Assembly (NCBI GenBank): GCA_900320245.1
Contig: ONRP01000045.1
Coordinates: 1 to 38,075 of the forward strand
Length of the DNA stretch: 38,075 nt
Origin: an uncultured Prevotellaceae bacterium
Lineage (GTDB): Bacteria; Bacteroidota; Bacteroidia; Bacteroidales; Muribaculaceae
Direction: 5' to 3'
A model generated the notes under the pieces. The model worked only from the letters and a program-made list of their open reading frames with translations. It was not told the origin of the DNA and did no database searches. Shown piece after piece: positions 24,073-32,116 of the stretch (position 1 is the stretch's first letter; every line of letters begins with the position of its first letter). The position numbers were made by a program, and so were the translations under genes.

Positions 24073-24939
24073 ATGATGCAGCCGTTCAGGACATATAGCC
24101 TCAACTTGAACGGGCGGTTGGTGTTGATTGACCGCCCGTGGGTGATGGGTATCATCAACGTCACGCCCGACTCGTTCTACAGCGCCAGCCGTGTCAACGA
24201 CGAGGCCGCCCTTGTCGAGCGTGTGAGGCAGATGGTGGCCGACGGTGCCGATGTCCTCGACGTCGGTGCCTGCTCGACGCGGCCCGACAGCCAGTCGGTC
24301 GATGCCCAGGGCGAGATGCAGCGCCTGCAGTGGGCGCTTGCCGTGATACGGCGAGAAGCGCCCGATGTGGTCATCTCGGTCGACACCTTCCGTGCCGATG
24401 TGGCGCGACGGTGTGTCGAGCAGTGGGGGGCCGACATCATCAACGACATCTCGGGTGGCACGCTCGACGAGGAGATGTTCAGCACGGTGGCAAGCCTGGG
24501 AGTCCCCTATGTGCTCACCCACACGCGCGGAACACCGGCCACCATGTCATCGATGACCGATTACGGCGATGTCGCTGCCGATGTCCTCGAGTGGATGGCG
24601 CGTCGCATCGATGAACTGCGGCAGATGGGCGTCGCCGATGTGATTGCCGACCCTGGGTTCGGGTTTGCCAAGGACGTGGAGCAGAACTACAGGCTCTTGA
24701 CTTGTCTTGACGCTTTCCATGCCCTCAACGCTCCGCTGCTGGTGGGTGTGTCGCGCAAGCGCATGGTCTATATGCCTCTCGGTATCACTCCTGACGAGGC
24801 CCTGAACGGAACCACAGTCGTCAACACCATGGCCCTGGAACGCGGTGCGCACATCTTGCGCGTCCACGATGTCAAGGCTGCCGTCCAGGCGGTGACACTC
24901 ACGGCAATGGCCCGCCGGACAACTAAAACGAATCAATAA
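24073..24939 (+). CDS. folP: Dihydropteroate synthase
   Basis: The enzyme condenses p-aminobenzoate with dihydropterin pyrophosphate in folate synthesis and is the sulfonamide target. The 288-aa product has VMGIINVTPDSFYS, the pterin-binding VLDVGACSTRPDS, VVISVDTFRADVAR, IINDISGG and IADPGFGFAKD, and ends with LLVGVSRKRMVY and a final HDVKAAVQAV helix. Two adjacent ATG codons give MM at the N-terminus. cdaA follows 10 nt later, and DUF3109 after that, so an operon is likely; the folP-cdaA link is common in Bacteroidota. Confidence 0.96.
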   Translation: MMQPFRTYSLNLNGRLVLIDRPWVMGIINVTPDSFYSASRVNDEAALVERVRQMVADGADVLDVGACSTRPDSQSVDAQGEMQRLQWALAVIRREAPDVVISVDTFRADVARRCVEQWGADIINDISGGTLDEEMFSTVASLGVPYVLTHTRGTPATMSSMTDYGDVAADVLEWMARRIDELRQMGVADVIADPGFGFAKDVEQNYRLLTCLDAFHALNAPLLVGVSRKRMVYMPLGITPDEALNGTTVVNTMALERGAHILRVHDVKAAVQAVTLTAMARRTTKTNQ

Positions 24940-24949
24940 TCACAAGATA

Positions 24950-25735
24950 ATGGGATCATCACTTTTCACACTCTTCAGTATCAAGGACCTGATCGACATC
25001 CTGCTTGTCGCTACCTTGCTCTACTATCTCTACCGCACCATGAAGGATTCGGGCTCGCTCGACATCTTTGTCGGCATCTTCGCCTTTGTTGTTGCTTGGG
25101 TAGTGATGTACAAGATGCTCGACATGAGGCTCATCGGAACCATCATGGACAAGTTCATCGATATCGGTCTGTTCATCCTTGTCATCCTCTTCCAGGACGA
25201 AATCAAGCGTTTCCTCACCGAGTTGGGTTCCAGGAGGGGCCTCAAGTTCGTTGAGAAACTCTTCAAGAGCAAGTCCGAGGTCGATGTCGCCAAGAAGTGG
25301 ATTATGCCTGTCGTCTATGCCTGCATGAATTTGTCCAAGACCAAGACCGGCGCCCTTATCGTCATCCAGCAGGACATGCCGCTCACCGACTACGAGCGCA
25401 CGGGCGACATCATCAATGCTGATCTCAACTCGCGGCTCATCGAGAACATCTTTTTCAAGAACAGCCCGCTCCACGACGGCGCGCTCATCATTGCCGGCAA
25501 CAAGATCAAGAGCGCGGGATGCATCCTTCCCGTTTCTCACGACACCAACATTCCGCGATACTTGGGTCTGCGGCACCGCTCGGCAAAGGGCATGTCACAG
25601 GCTACCGACGCCATCGCCATTGTTGTCAGCGAGGAGCGAGGGCACATCTCTTATGCCTACAAGGGGGAATTGCACCTGGGACTTACAAGTACCCAACTCG
25701 AGAACGCCCTCTCGGCCCTTGTCGAGAACAAATAG
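24950..25735 (+). CDS. cdaA: Diadenylate cyclase CdaA (membrane, c-di-AMP synthesis)
   Basis: The enzyme makes cyclic di-AMP from two ATP. The 261-aa protein has an N-terminal membrane part with three hydrophobic segments in residues 10-85 (LIDILLVATLLYYLY, LDIFVGIFAFVVAWVVMYKM, FIDIGLFILVILFQ). The DisA_N/DAC domain follows, with the catalytic DGA motif in PLHDGALIIAGNK (Asp about residue 176) and RHRSAKGMSQATDAIAIVVS (RHR about residue 208). Length and order match CdaA rather than DisA. It starts 10 nt after folP. c-di-AMP usually controls osmolyte and potassium transport. Confidence 0.95.
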   Translation: MGSSLFTLFSIKDLIDILLVATLLYYLYRTMKDSGSLDIFVGIFAFVVAWVVMYKMLDMRLIGTIMDKFIDIGLFILVILFQDEIKRFLTELGSRRGLKFVEKLFKSKSEVDVAKKWIMPVVYACMNLSKTKTGALIVIQQDMPLTDYERTGDIINADLNSRLIENIFFKNSPLHDGALIIAGNKIKSAGCILPVSHDTNIPRYLGLRHRSAKGMSQATDAIAIVVSEERGHISYAYKGELHLGLTSTQLENALSALVENK

Positions 25736-25774
25736 AAACCAAGAATAGGGACCGGAAAAAACAACCACTAAACG

Positions 25775-26356
25775 ATGTTTGATATCGACGGAACTTTGGT
25801 CAGCCTGGACCTGGTCGAGCGCTTCTTCTGCTGTGACCTGGATACCTGTCTGGGCGCTTGCTGCATCGAGGGTGACTCGGGCGCTCCGCTCACCGAGGAA
25901 GAGTACCAACGCTTGAAGGAAGTCCTCCCCGAAGTGTGGAATGACCTGTTGCCGCAGGCACAGCAGCAAATCAAGGAACACGGTGTGGCGTTTGTGGATG
26001 TCGAGGGCGAACTGGTCACCCAACTCGTGGGTGGGGCCAACTGCGTCTTCACCACCTATGAGCGAGGGGGCATGTGCCTGTGTGCCATCGAGAAGGCTTA
26101 TCGCGAGGGCCGCATCAACTGGCGCAAGCCCATCTCCTGCTACCTCTATCCTGTGCGCATCAAGAAGTATCCCGGTTACGAGGCGGTGAACTTCGACCGC
26201 TGGAAAATCTGCAAGTGTGCCGAGGTGCTGGGGCGCCGCGAGCACATACGGCTCTACCAGTTCCTCAAGGAGCCTCTCATCGAGCGCTACGGCCAGCAGT
26301 GGTACGATACCCTGGTCGCCAACTGCGAACTCTACATCAAGGAGTATCTGTCCTGA
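25775..26356 (+). CDS. DUF3109 family Cys-rich protein
   Basis: This 193-aa protein of the DUF3109 family is common in Bacteroidota and probably metal-binding. The signature is FFCCDLDTCLGACCIEGDSGAPLTEEE near residues 16-42. It has further Cys in GGMCLCAIEKAYREG, PISCYLYPVRIKKYPGYEAV and KICKCAEVLGRREH, with the pattern of a zinc- or Fe-S-binding protein. Start MFDIDGTLVSLDLVERFF is the family-typical N-terminus. It lies 39 nt after cdaA and continues the folP-cdaA transcript by position; the biochemical role is unknown. Confidence 0.85.
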   Translation: MFDIDGTLVSLDLVERFFCCDLDTCLGACCIEGDSGAPLTEEEYQRLKEVLPEVWNDLLPQAQQQIKEHGVAFVDVEGELVTQLVGGANCVFTTYERGGMCLCAIEKAYREGRINWRKPISCYLYPVRIKKYPGYEAVNFDRWKICKCAEVLGRREHIRLYQFLKEPLIERYGQQWYDTLVANCELYIKEYLS

Positions 26357-26451
26357 GGCAGCCATGCCGGTGATTCCGTGTGTGAACAAATTGAACACAA
26401 TAACCCTTTTTCGATAAATTAAACCCTAAAAACAACCAATTGACAATCATC

Positions 26452-28191
26452 ATGAGACAACCGAAATTGATATTCTTCCTGTTGTTCTGTTTCATCATCG
26501 CCACTGCCGATGCCCAAGTGAGGTTTAACGGCAAGACGGCAGCAGTCGACACTTTGACAGGCAACTGGTTGCTGTCGGTTCCAAGGACGGTCTTCGGTGC
26601 TGACTATGATGCAGCGATCACCCTTGGCGACAGCCTCGCTGTCTGCACGATTGAGGACAGCGTGGTGACCGACCACTATACCTTCAGCAATGTGCAGCCT
26701 TCAGCGGTCTATCACCTCTGTATGGCAAGCGGCGAGGATACGGTAAGGGCCAATATCCAGTTCACCTTTTGGCCGATAATCCAGATCTATGGCGACTATG
26801 TCAAGAGGCCCTATAACCACGGAACCGTGGTCTATACCCATCCCGATTCGGTGTGCCAGGACAGCCTCATCTCGCGTGTGAGATGGGCGGGAAGTTCGAC
26901 GGCGGGCGAGGATCGTAAAAAGCACAATTTCCATCTCAAGTTCTATAACGAGGACAGCACCAAGCACGAGATGTCCTTCTTCGGGCTGCGCAGCGATTTC
27001 CACTGGCGACTGGATGCCGGGCAGGTCGATTTCGCCCGCGTGCGCAACCGTGTGGCCAAGGATATCTGGGCCGAATTTGCTCATAAGCCCTACTATGCCG
27101 CCTATGAGCCCAAGACGCCTTACAACTATGTGCGCGGCGACTTCGTCGAGGTCTTTCTCAACGACCAGTATATGGGCATTTACAGCCTGAATGAGCACAT
27201 GGACCGCCAGCAACTCAAACTCAAGAAATATGACTATGAGGACAGCGTGTTCCATGGCGGCTTGTGGAAACCGATGATGTTCAGTGCGACCACTACATTC
27301 AGGAACACGCCCGCCATCGACCCCACCTTGAAGCACTGGGATGAGTTCTATGTCAAGTATCCCAATATCGATGACGTGAACCCCACCAATTTCGTTACGC
27401 TCAGGAAGGCCATCCTTTTTGCCATCACGCCCCGTGAGAAGTTATACAGGGACAGCGTTGCCTATTACTTTGACATTCCCGTGTTCCGTGACTACTATCT
27501 GCAGACTATCCTGATGCAGGCCCCCGACAATGTCGGCAAGAACCTGTATTACGCATGCTATGACGTCGCCACCGACCGCCGACTGACCCTTGCGTTATGG
27601 GACATGGACTGCACACAGGGCCAGTACTGGAGCAACGAGGGCAGCGACTATCACCACAGCATGGTAGGACCCGAGGTCGATTTCAGGGCTGGGTATCTCA
27701 AGGATCACTATGTCTTCAGACGCTTGTGGACAACCTTCCCCTCGTTCCACGGCTTGGCTACCGAGCGGTACTGGGAATTGCGCGAAACGACTTTCAACCC
27801 CGATAGCATACTGGCGCGTTACGAAGCCTATTTCAACGAGATGAAGGCTTGCGGTGCCGACCAGCGTGAGATAGCCCGCTGGAGTTATGGCAGCGACCTG
27901 GGTGGCCGCGAACTGAACTTCGATAATGAGTTGGTATACTTGCGCAACTGGTGGACACGCCACATCGCCTACCTGGACCAAAACGTCTTTATCCCTTACC
28001 CGATGGGTGATGTCAACTTCGACCGCAAGGTGGATATTGACGACATTACGGCGTTGATCGGGTGCCTTCTGACGGGTGACAGCGACGAGTTGAACCTCCG
28101 GCGCGCTGATATCGTTCCCGACGAGCGCGTCGACATCGATGACTTGTGCGAACTCATCAACAGGGTGCTGACTGGACATTCCGAACAGTGA
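26452..28191 (+). CDS. Secreted CotH kinase-type protein with C-terminal dockerin-like repeats
   Basis: CotH-type proteins are protein kinase-like enzymes known from spore coats, and secreted versions occur in many gut Bacteroidales. I chose ATG 26452 (MRQPKLIFFLLFCFIIATADA, 579 aa) because it gives a typical signal peptide; a TTG four codons upstream adds nothing. Visible CotH features are the HNFHLKFYNEDST strand region, NRVAKDIWAEFAHK, YVRGDFVEVFLNDQYMGIYS and LNEHMDRQQLKLKK. The metal/catalytic-type segment is LALWDMDCTQGQYW. The final part carries two dockerin-like repeats: GDVNFDRKVDIDDITALIGC and DIVPDERVDIDDLCELI. Substrate unknown; extracellular location likely. Confidence 0.85.
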   Translation: MRQPKLIFFLLFCFIIATADAQVRFNGKTAAVDTLTGNWLLSVPRTVFGADYDAAITLGDSLAVCTIEDSVVTDHYTFSNVQPSAVYHLCMASGEDTVRANIQFTFWPIIQIYGDYVKRPYNHGTVVYTHPDSVCQDSLISRVRWAGSSTAGEDRKKHNFHLKFYNEDSTKHEMSFFGLRSDFHWRLDAGQVDFARVRNRVAKDIWAEFAHKPYYAAYEPKTPYNYVRGDFVEVFLNDQYMGIYSLNEHMDRQQLKLKKYDYEDSVFHGGLWKPMMFSATTTFRNTPAIDPTLKHWDEFYVKYPNIDDVNPTNFVTLRKAILFAITPREKLYRDSVAYYFDIPVFRDYYLQTILMQAPDNVGKNLYYACYDVATDRRLTLALWDMDCTQGQYWSNEGSDYHHSMVGPEVDFRAGYLKDHYVFRRLWTTFPSFHGLATERYWELRETTFNPDSILARYEAYFNEMKACGADQREIARWSYGSDLGGRELNFDNELVYLRNWWTRHIAYLDQNVFIPYPMGDVNFDRKVDIDDITALIGCLLTGDSDELNLRRADIVPDERVDIDDLCELINRVLTGHSEQ

Positions 28192-28318
28192 CAACCCGGG
28201 AAGGGTAGAGAACAGCAGGGTGGGGTACCACCTGCCGTGGGCATATGTTCCTGGGGCAAAAATCCGCCTGCGGGATACTTAATTTTTTCATTTTAGGCAA
28301 ATTTGTTCACTTTTTTCA

Positions 28319-28348
28319 TTGCAGGGTCGCAAAATTGTACTACCTTTG
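28319..28348 (+). promoter_or_regulatory. Promoter of rplS
   Basis: TTG at 28319-28321, a 19-nt spacer and TACCTTTG at 28341-28348, 85 nt before the rplS ATG. Confidence 0.75.
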
Positions 28349-28432
28349 CCCCGCTTTTCGTAATCTCTGACAAGAAATAGTGTGGCTTGTGTATATTGCG
28401 AAGTGATTATTAACAGATTAAATGATATAACA

Positions 28433-28781
28433 ATGGACTTGATTAAAGTTGCAGAACAAGCATTTGCTACAAACAAGCAGCACCCGCAGTTTTTCCCGGG
28501 TGACACAATCACGGTAGCATACCGCGGAGCGTATCCAGCAGTACCGTGGTGTGGTGATCAAAATCAACGGCGAGGGTGACAAGAAGCGTTTCACCGTTCG
28601 CAAGATCAGTGACAACATCGGCGTTGAGCGTATTTTCCCGCTCGAGTCTCCGTTCATCGACAGCATCTCCATCAACAAGCATGGTAAGGTTCGTCGTGCT
28701 AAGTTGTATTACCTGCGTGGTCTCACCGGTAAGAAGGCTCGCATCAAGGAGCGCCGCATCATCAAGAAGGAGGAGGCATAA
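28433..28781 (+). pseudogene. rplS: 50S ribosomal protein L19, frame broken by an apparent 17-nt deletion
   Basis: L19 sits at the 30S-50S interface. The first part reads MDLIKVAEQAFATNKQHPQF and continues [12 protein letters not shown] in frame to codon CGC (28523-28525). The family then needs six residues (as in VVEGSK of E. coli L19) before [20 protein letters not shown], which is present but in another frame beginning at 28527. A single G (28526) replaces the expected 18 nt, so 17 nt are missing and the frame shifts. Restoring them gives a 121-aa protein, normal for L19, ending in the conserved [20 protein letters not shown]. No slippery sequence was seen. A sequencing or assembly error is the simplest cause; a real lesion would remove a normally important protein. 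Confidence 0.85.
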
Positions 28782-28811
28782 GCCACTTCTCGATAAAATG
28801 TCATTTAAGGT

Positions 28812-28847
28812 CGAGGCACATCGCAATGGTGTGCCTCGGCTGTTTTT
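28812..28847 (+). terminator. Intrinsic terminator after rplS
   Basis: CGAGGCACA (28812-28820) pairs with TGTGCCTCG (28830-28838) around a 9-nt loop and is followed by GCTGTTTTTT. Confidence 0.9.
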
Positions 28848-28908
28848 TGCCTGTAGGACTTGGGCGGCTTGATGCCGATACTGTCCGGATATCGGCAAAT
28901 GTTCGTTT

Positions 28909-28963
28909 TTTTATCTCATTTTGGTTACAGTTTGGACGGTTTTTCTCGTTTTATGAGATAAAA
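28909..28963. repeat. 11-bp inverted repeat upstream of the repeat-protein promoter
   Basis: TTTTATCTCAT (28909-28919) and ATGAGATAAAA (28953-28963) are perfect inverted copies 33 bp apart. The right copy ends 3 bp before the -33 TTG of the promoter at 28967-28996. The arrangement looks like a two-half-site operator; an RNA hairpin is unlikely because the repeat lies upstream of the predicted transcription start. Confidence 0.55.
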
Positions 28964-28966
28964 GTG

Positions 28967-28996
28967 TTGTCTATTATTAAATAATGTGTAACTTTG
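28967..28996 (+). promoter_or_regulatory. Promoter of the low-complexity repeat-protein gene
   Basis: TTG at 28967-28969, a 19-nt spacer and TAACTTTG at 28989-28996. The coding start is 64 nt downstream. Confidence 0.75.
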
Positions 28997-29060
28997 GGGG
29001 CAGAGAAAGCCGAAACGCTCGAAAGGGAGTAGGCGCATAACCAACAACTACAGGATTTTT

Positions 29061-29699
29061 ATGGATGAGGAAATGAAGAATGCCGAACAGGCTGCCGAAG
29101 AGGTGAAGAACGAAGGTGGGGGACTGCTCGACCAGATCAAGGCGATGGTGGAAGAAGCCACCAACGGCGAGGACAACGTGTTTGACAAACTCAAGGGCAT
29201 GTTCGAAGGCAAAGAGGGAGAGCCCGGATTCTTTGAGAAAGCCAAGGATATGTTTGATGGCGAGGAGGGACAGCCTGGCCTGTTCGACCAACTCAAAGAG
29301 ATGTTTGACAAGGGAACTACCGCTGCCGGCGAGATGAGTTCCGACATGATGGATAAACTCAAAGAGATGTTCACCCCCAAGGAGGGCGAGCCCAGCCTGT
29401 TTGACAAGGCCAAAGAAATGTTTGGCGAGGGTGCAACTGCTGCAGGCGAGATGATGGAGAAGGCCAAAGACGCCGTCGAGAAGGGCGCCACCGCAGCAGG
29501 CGATATGGCCGAGAATCTTGCCCAGAAAGCCAAGGACGCTTTCGAGACCAAGGAGGGTGAAGAGAGTGTCATCGACAAGGCCAAAGATGCCCTCAGCGAT
29601 GTTGCTGAAGCCGCCGACGGCATGATGGACAAGGTGGAAGACTTCATCAAGGACACCTTCGGCCCCAAAGACGAAGGACAAGGCGAAGGTCAAGCCTGA
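29061..29699 (+). CDS. Acidic amphipathic-helix repeat protein, LEA-like, unknown function
   Basis: This 212-aa protein has no signal peptide and is made almost entirely of repeats of about 16-23 residues: a helix FDKAKEMF-type unit followed by either an EGEPG turn or a TTAAGEM linker. About nine units can be counted, for example VFDKLKGMFEGKEGEPG, FFEKAKDMFDGEEGQPG, LFDQLKEMFDKGTTAAGEM, MDKLKEMFTPKEGEPS and LFDKAKEMFGEGATAAGEM. The whole sequence contains no Arg, His, Cys, Trp or Tyr and is strongly acidic. Composition and periodicity resemble late-embryogenesis-abundant-type or phasin-like helical proteins, suggesting stress or surface-coating roles; this is inference. It has its own promoter, an adjacent inverted repeat and a strong terminator, so it forms a single-gene unit. 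Confidence 0.85.
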   Translation: MDEEMKNAEQAAEEVKNEGGGLLDQIKAMVEEATNGEDNVFDKLKGMFEGKEGEPGFFEKAKDMFDGEEGQPGLFDQLKEMFDKGTTAAGEMSSDMMDKLKEMFTPKEGEPSLFDKAKEMFGEGATAAGEMMEKAKDAVEKGATAAGDMAENLAQKAKDAFETKEGEESVIDKAKDALSDVAEAADGMMDKVEDFIKDTFGPKDEGQGEGQA

Positions 29700-29720
29700 T
29701 CGTCGGCATCCACTGATAAG

Positions 29721-29771
29721 TAAAAAGTGAAGGACAATCCCGGTTAACAACCGATTGTCCTTCACTTTTTA
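29721..29771. terminator. 19-bp perfect bidirectional terminator
   Basis: Arms 29721-29739 and 29753-29771 are perfectly complementary, with an A-tract on one side and TTTTTA on the other. It lies between the convergent repeat-protein gene and aguB, so it can terminate transcription from both sides. Confidence 0.92.
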
Positions 29772-29787
29772 TTCGTCTTGGATGATG

Positions 29788-30663
29788 TCAGTCCAGAAAA
29801 CGCTTGTCCAGGTCGCCGTAGCACTCGATGCGCCTGTCGCGCAGGAACGGCCACCAGCGGCGCACCTGTTCGCTGCGCTCCATATCGATGTCGATGACCA
29901 GCAGGTCTTCGCTGTCGTTAGGTGCGCGGTAGATGAGTTCGCCTTGCGGACCTGCAACAAAACTGCTGCCCCAGAACTGAATGCCGTTGGTCTGTCCCGA
30001 CGGGTCCGTTTCAAGTCCCACGCGGTTGACAGTGATGACAGGCAACCCGTTGGCCACGGCATGTCCGCGCTGGACGGTCGTCCACGCCTCGCGCTGGCGC
30101 TCCTGCTCCTCGGGCGTGTCGCTGCTCTCATATCCGATAGCGGTGGGGTAGATGAGCAGTTGGGCACCCCGCATAGCCATCAGGCGGGCGCCTTCAGGAT
30201 ACCACTGGTCCCAGCATACCATCACACCCAACCGTCCCAGCGACGTGTCGATGGGGATAAATCCCTGGTCACCGGGGGTGAAGTAGAATTTCTCATAGTA
30301 GGCAGGGTCGTCGGGGATATGCATCTTGCGGTATTGGCCTGCTATGCTGCCGTCGGTGTCAAACACCACTGCCGTGTTGTGGTACAGGCCTGTTGTCCGC
30401 TTCTCGAACAGCGAGGTGACAAGCACGATACCGCACTCGCGCGCCACAGCGGCATATTCCCGGGTCACTTCGCCGGGGATTTCCACTGCGAGGTCAAAGT
30501 TGTCCACGCTTTCCACTTGGCAGAAGTATAGTGAGTCGTGCAACTCGGGCAGCACAACGAGTTGGGCACCCTGGCGGGCGAGTTGTTTTATCTTGTTGAT
30601 GAGCGACTGGCGGTTGGCCTTCACGTCGTCGCTGTTGCGTTGCTGGATGATTCCTACTTTCAT
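29788..30663 (-). CDS. aguB: N-carbamoylputrescine amidase
   Basis: The enzyme hydrolyses N-carbamoylputrescine to putrescine, CO2 and ammonia. The 291-aa nitrilase-superfamily protein has the Glu-Lys-Cys triad regions: Glu in QLVVLPELHDSLYF, Lys in YRKMHIPDDPAYYEKFYF, and Cys in LGVMVCWDQWYPEGARL. The segment IGYESSDTPEEQERQREAWT and QRGHAVANGLPVITVNRVG are typical of AguB. It follows aguA by 23 nt on the same strand, so the two carry out consecutive steps from agmatine to putrescine and are surely cotranscribed. Confidence 0.96.
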   Translation of the reverse strand: MKVGIIQQRNSDDVKANRQSLINKIKQLARQGAQLVVLPELHDSLYFCQVESVDNFDLAVEIPGEVTREYAAVARECGIVLVTSLFEKRTTGLYHNTAVVFDTDGSIAGQYRKMHIPDDPAYYEKFYFTPGDQGFIPIDTSLGRLGVMVCWDQWYPEGARLMAMRGAQLLIYPTAIGYESSDTPEEQERQREAWTTVQRGHAVANGLPVITVNRVGLETDPSGQTNGIQFWGSSFVAGPQGELIYRAPNDSEDLLVIDIDMERSEQVRRWWPFLRDRRIECYGDLDKRFLD

Positions 30664-30686
30664 GATGAGTATAATGTCTTTAGTGA

Positions 30687-31730
30687 TTAATCAGTGAGGG
30701 AGCCCTCGGGCAATTGCATCGTCGCGCAGTGCAGCGAACCGTGCTGGCAGATGAGCGGCCGGCAGTCGATGCCCTTGATTTTGCGGCCGGGAAACGCCTG
30801 GCCAATCAGTTCGCAGGCCTTGACGTCGTTCTCGGGCTGTCCGTACACGGGCACGAGCACCTGATGGTTCATCACCAGGAAGTTGGCATAGGTGGCCGGC
30901 AGCCTTGAGATTTCGTCATACATCGCGTCGGGCAGCGGCAACTTGATCAGGTGGTAAGGGTTGCCCTCGGCATCGGTCATCTGCTTGAGGTCTTCTTCCA
31001 TCTTCATCAGCGGTTCGTAGTGCTCGTCTTCGGGGTTGTCGCAACCGCAGTACAGGATGACTCCGTCGGGGGCAAAGCGAGCCAGCGTGTCGATGTGTCC
31101 GTCGGTGTCGTCACCACTCAGGGTGCCGTGGTCCAACCACAGCATCTTCACACAGCCCAGGCGGTCCAGCAGTTCCTGCTCCAATTGTTCGCGCGAGAGG
31201 GCATCGTTGCGGTTCGGGGCGGTCAGGCAGCACGTCGTGGTCAGCACGGTGCCGTTTCCGTCGGTCTCGATAGAGCCGCCCTCCAGTACCAGATCGCGGT
31301 AGTTGACCAGTGGTGCCTTAAACACGCCACGGGCTTGGAGCCGTGAGGTGACCAGGTTGTCGCAGTCGGCAGCAAACTTCATGCCCCATGCGTTGAAGGT
31401 GAAGTCGGTGAGCACCGTGCGCCCGTCCTTGAACACGGCGATGGGGCCATAGTCGCGCACCCATGTGTCGTTGGTGGGCAACTCGATGATGCTGATGCGT
31501 TGCCAGTCCACGTCCTGGCCGAGCGACGCTTTCACGTCGTCAGCATCGGGGGCAACAATAACGAGGCGCTCATCGTCTTCCAGAATAGCGCGTGCCATTT
31601 CCATATAGCAGGCTGTCACCTCGTCGAGCATGTAGGCCCAGTCGGTGCCGGCATGGGGCCATGCAATCAGGATGCCGTCCTGGTTGTCCCATTCGGTGGC
31701 AAAACTGCGGTTATTTTTTGACGGAAACAT
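30687..31730 (-). CDS. aguA: Agmatine deiminase
   Basis: The enzyme converts agmatine to N-carbamoylputrescine and ammonia. The 347-aa protein belongs to the peptidylarginine deiminase (PPAD) family of pentein-fold enzymes. Visible signatures are TNDTWVRDYGPIAVF, LEGGSIETDGNGTVLTT, DDTDGHIDTLARF, and the catalytic Cys in QHGSLHCATMQLP (Cys about residue 335). There is no signal peptide, unlike the gingipain-associated peptidylarginine deiminase, so it acts in the cytoplasm. aguB follows 23 nt downstream. No canonical promoter was seen in the 146-bp gap upstream. Confidence 0.95.
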   Translation of the reverse strand: MFPSKNNRSFATEWDNQDGILIAWPHAGTDWAYMLDEVTACYMEMARAILEDDERLVIVAPDADDVKASLGQDVDWQRISIIELPTNDTWVRDYGPIAVFKDGRTVLTDFTFNAWGMKFAADCDNLVTSRLQARGVFKAPLVNYRDLVLEGGSIETDGNGTVLTTTCCLTAPNRNDALSREQLEQELLDRLGCVKMLWLDHGTLSGDDTDGHIDTLARFAPDGVILYCGCDNPEDEHYEPLMKMEEDLKQMTDAEGNPYHLIKLPLPDAMYDEISRLPATYANFLVMNHQVLVPVYGQPENDVKACELIGQAFPGRKIKGIDCRPLICQHGSLHCATMQLPEGSLTD

Positions 31731-31876
31731 TGATGTTCTTCTGGTTCAGTTTTTATTGGTTGGCAGATGGTTGACTGCGGGATGCCTTACACTGGCCGCG
31801 GCAACGGCTATAGCGCCTTGTAGGTACAATGCGCGGCCTGTGGTCCTAAGTCCCGCTGGTGATGTTGTGGCAACAG

Positions 31877-32116
31877 TTAGATGTTGTTCCCGAATTCGTG
31901 GTAACTATCCCAGTAGGAGTCCTGCGACTCGATGATTTCGTTCAGATAGTCGCGGTATCCGTCCTTGAGTGTGTAGCCATTGTCCTCGCACCACACGGCA
32001 TATTCTTGCTCGAATCCTTCCTCTTCGCGGAGCATGCGCTCAAACTCCTCGTCAAGTTCGGGTGTGTTGCTATAGCGGTCCAGGAGTTCTCTTAAGATGT
32101 CTGAAATCTCGTTCAT
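31877..32116 (-). CDS. Small acidic protein of unknown function
   Basis: This 79-aa protein has a very acidic, helical composition: ISDILRELLDRYSNTPELDE, EEFERMLREEEGFEQEYAVW and YRDYLNEIIESQDSYWDSYH. It has no signal peptide or membrane segment. Codon use fits the surrounding genes and the frame is clean, so it is probably real. The minus strand carries TAAATTTG at 32192-32199, a -7-like element about 75 nt upstream. I do not recognise a family; a regulatory or binding-partner role is only a guess. Confidence 0.6.
   Translation of the reverse strand: MNEISDILRELLDRYSNTPELDEEFERMLREEEGFEQEYAVWCEDNGYTLKDGYRDYLNEIIESQDSYWDSYHEFGNNI

Noticed and set aside
28523-28527. Programmed frameshift in rplS
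   Set aside because: No slippery heptamer or downstream stimulator is visible, and a shift would still lack six conserved residues, so a deletion is a better explanation.
28382-28579. A 65-codon frame starting upstream of rplS
   Set aside because: Its useful part is the N-terminal L19 half; the start upstream of 28433 has no family support, and its end after 28526 is out of frame.
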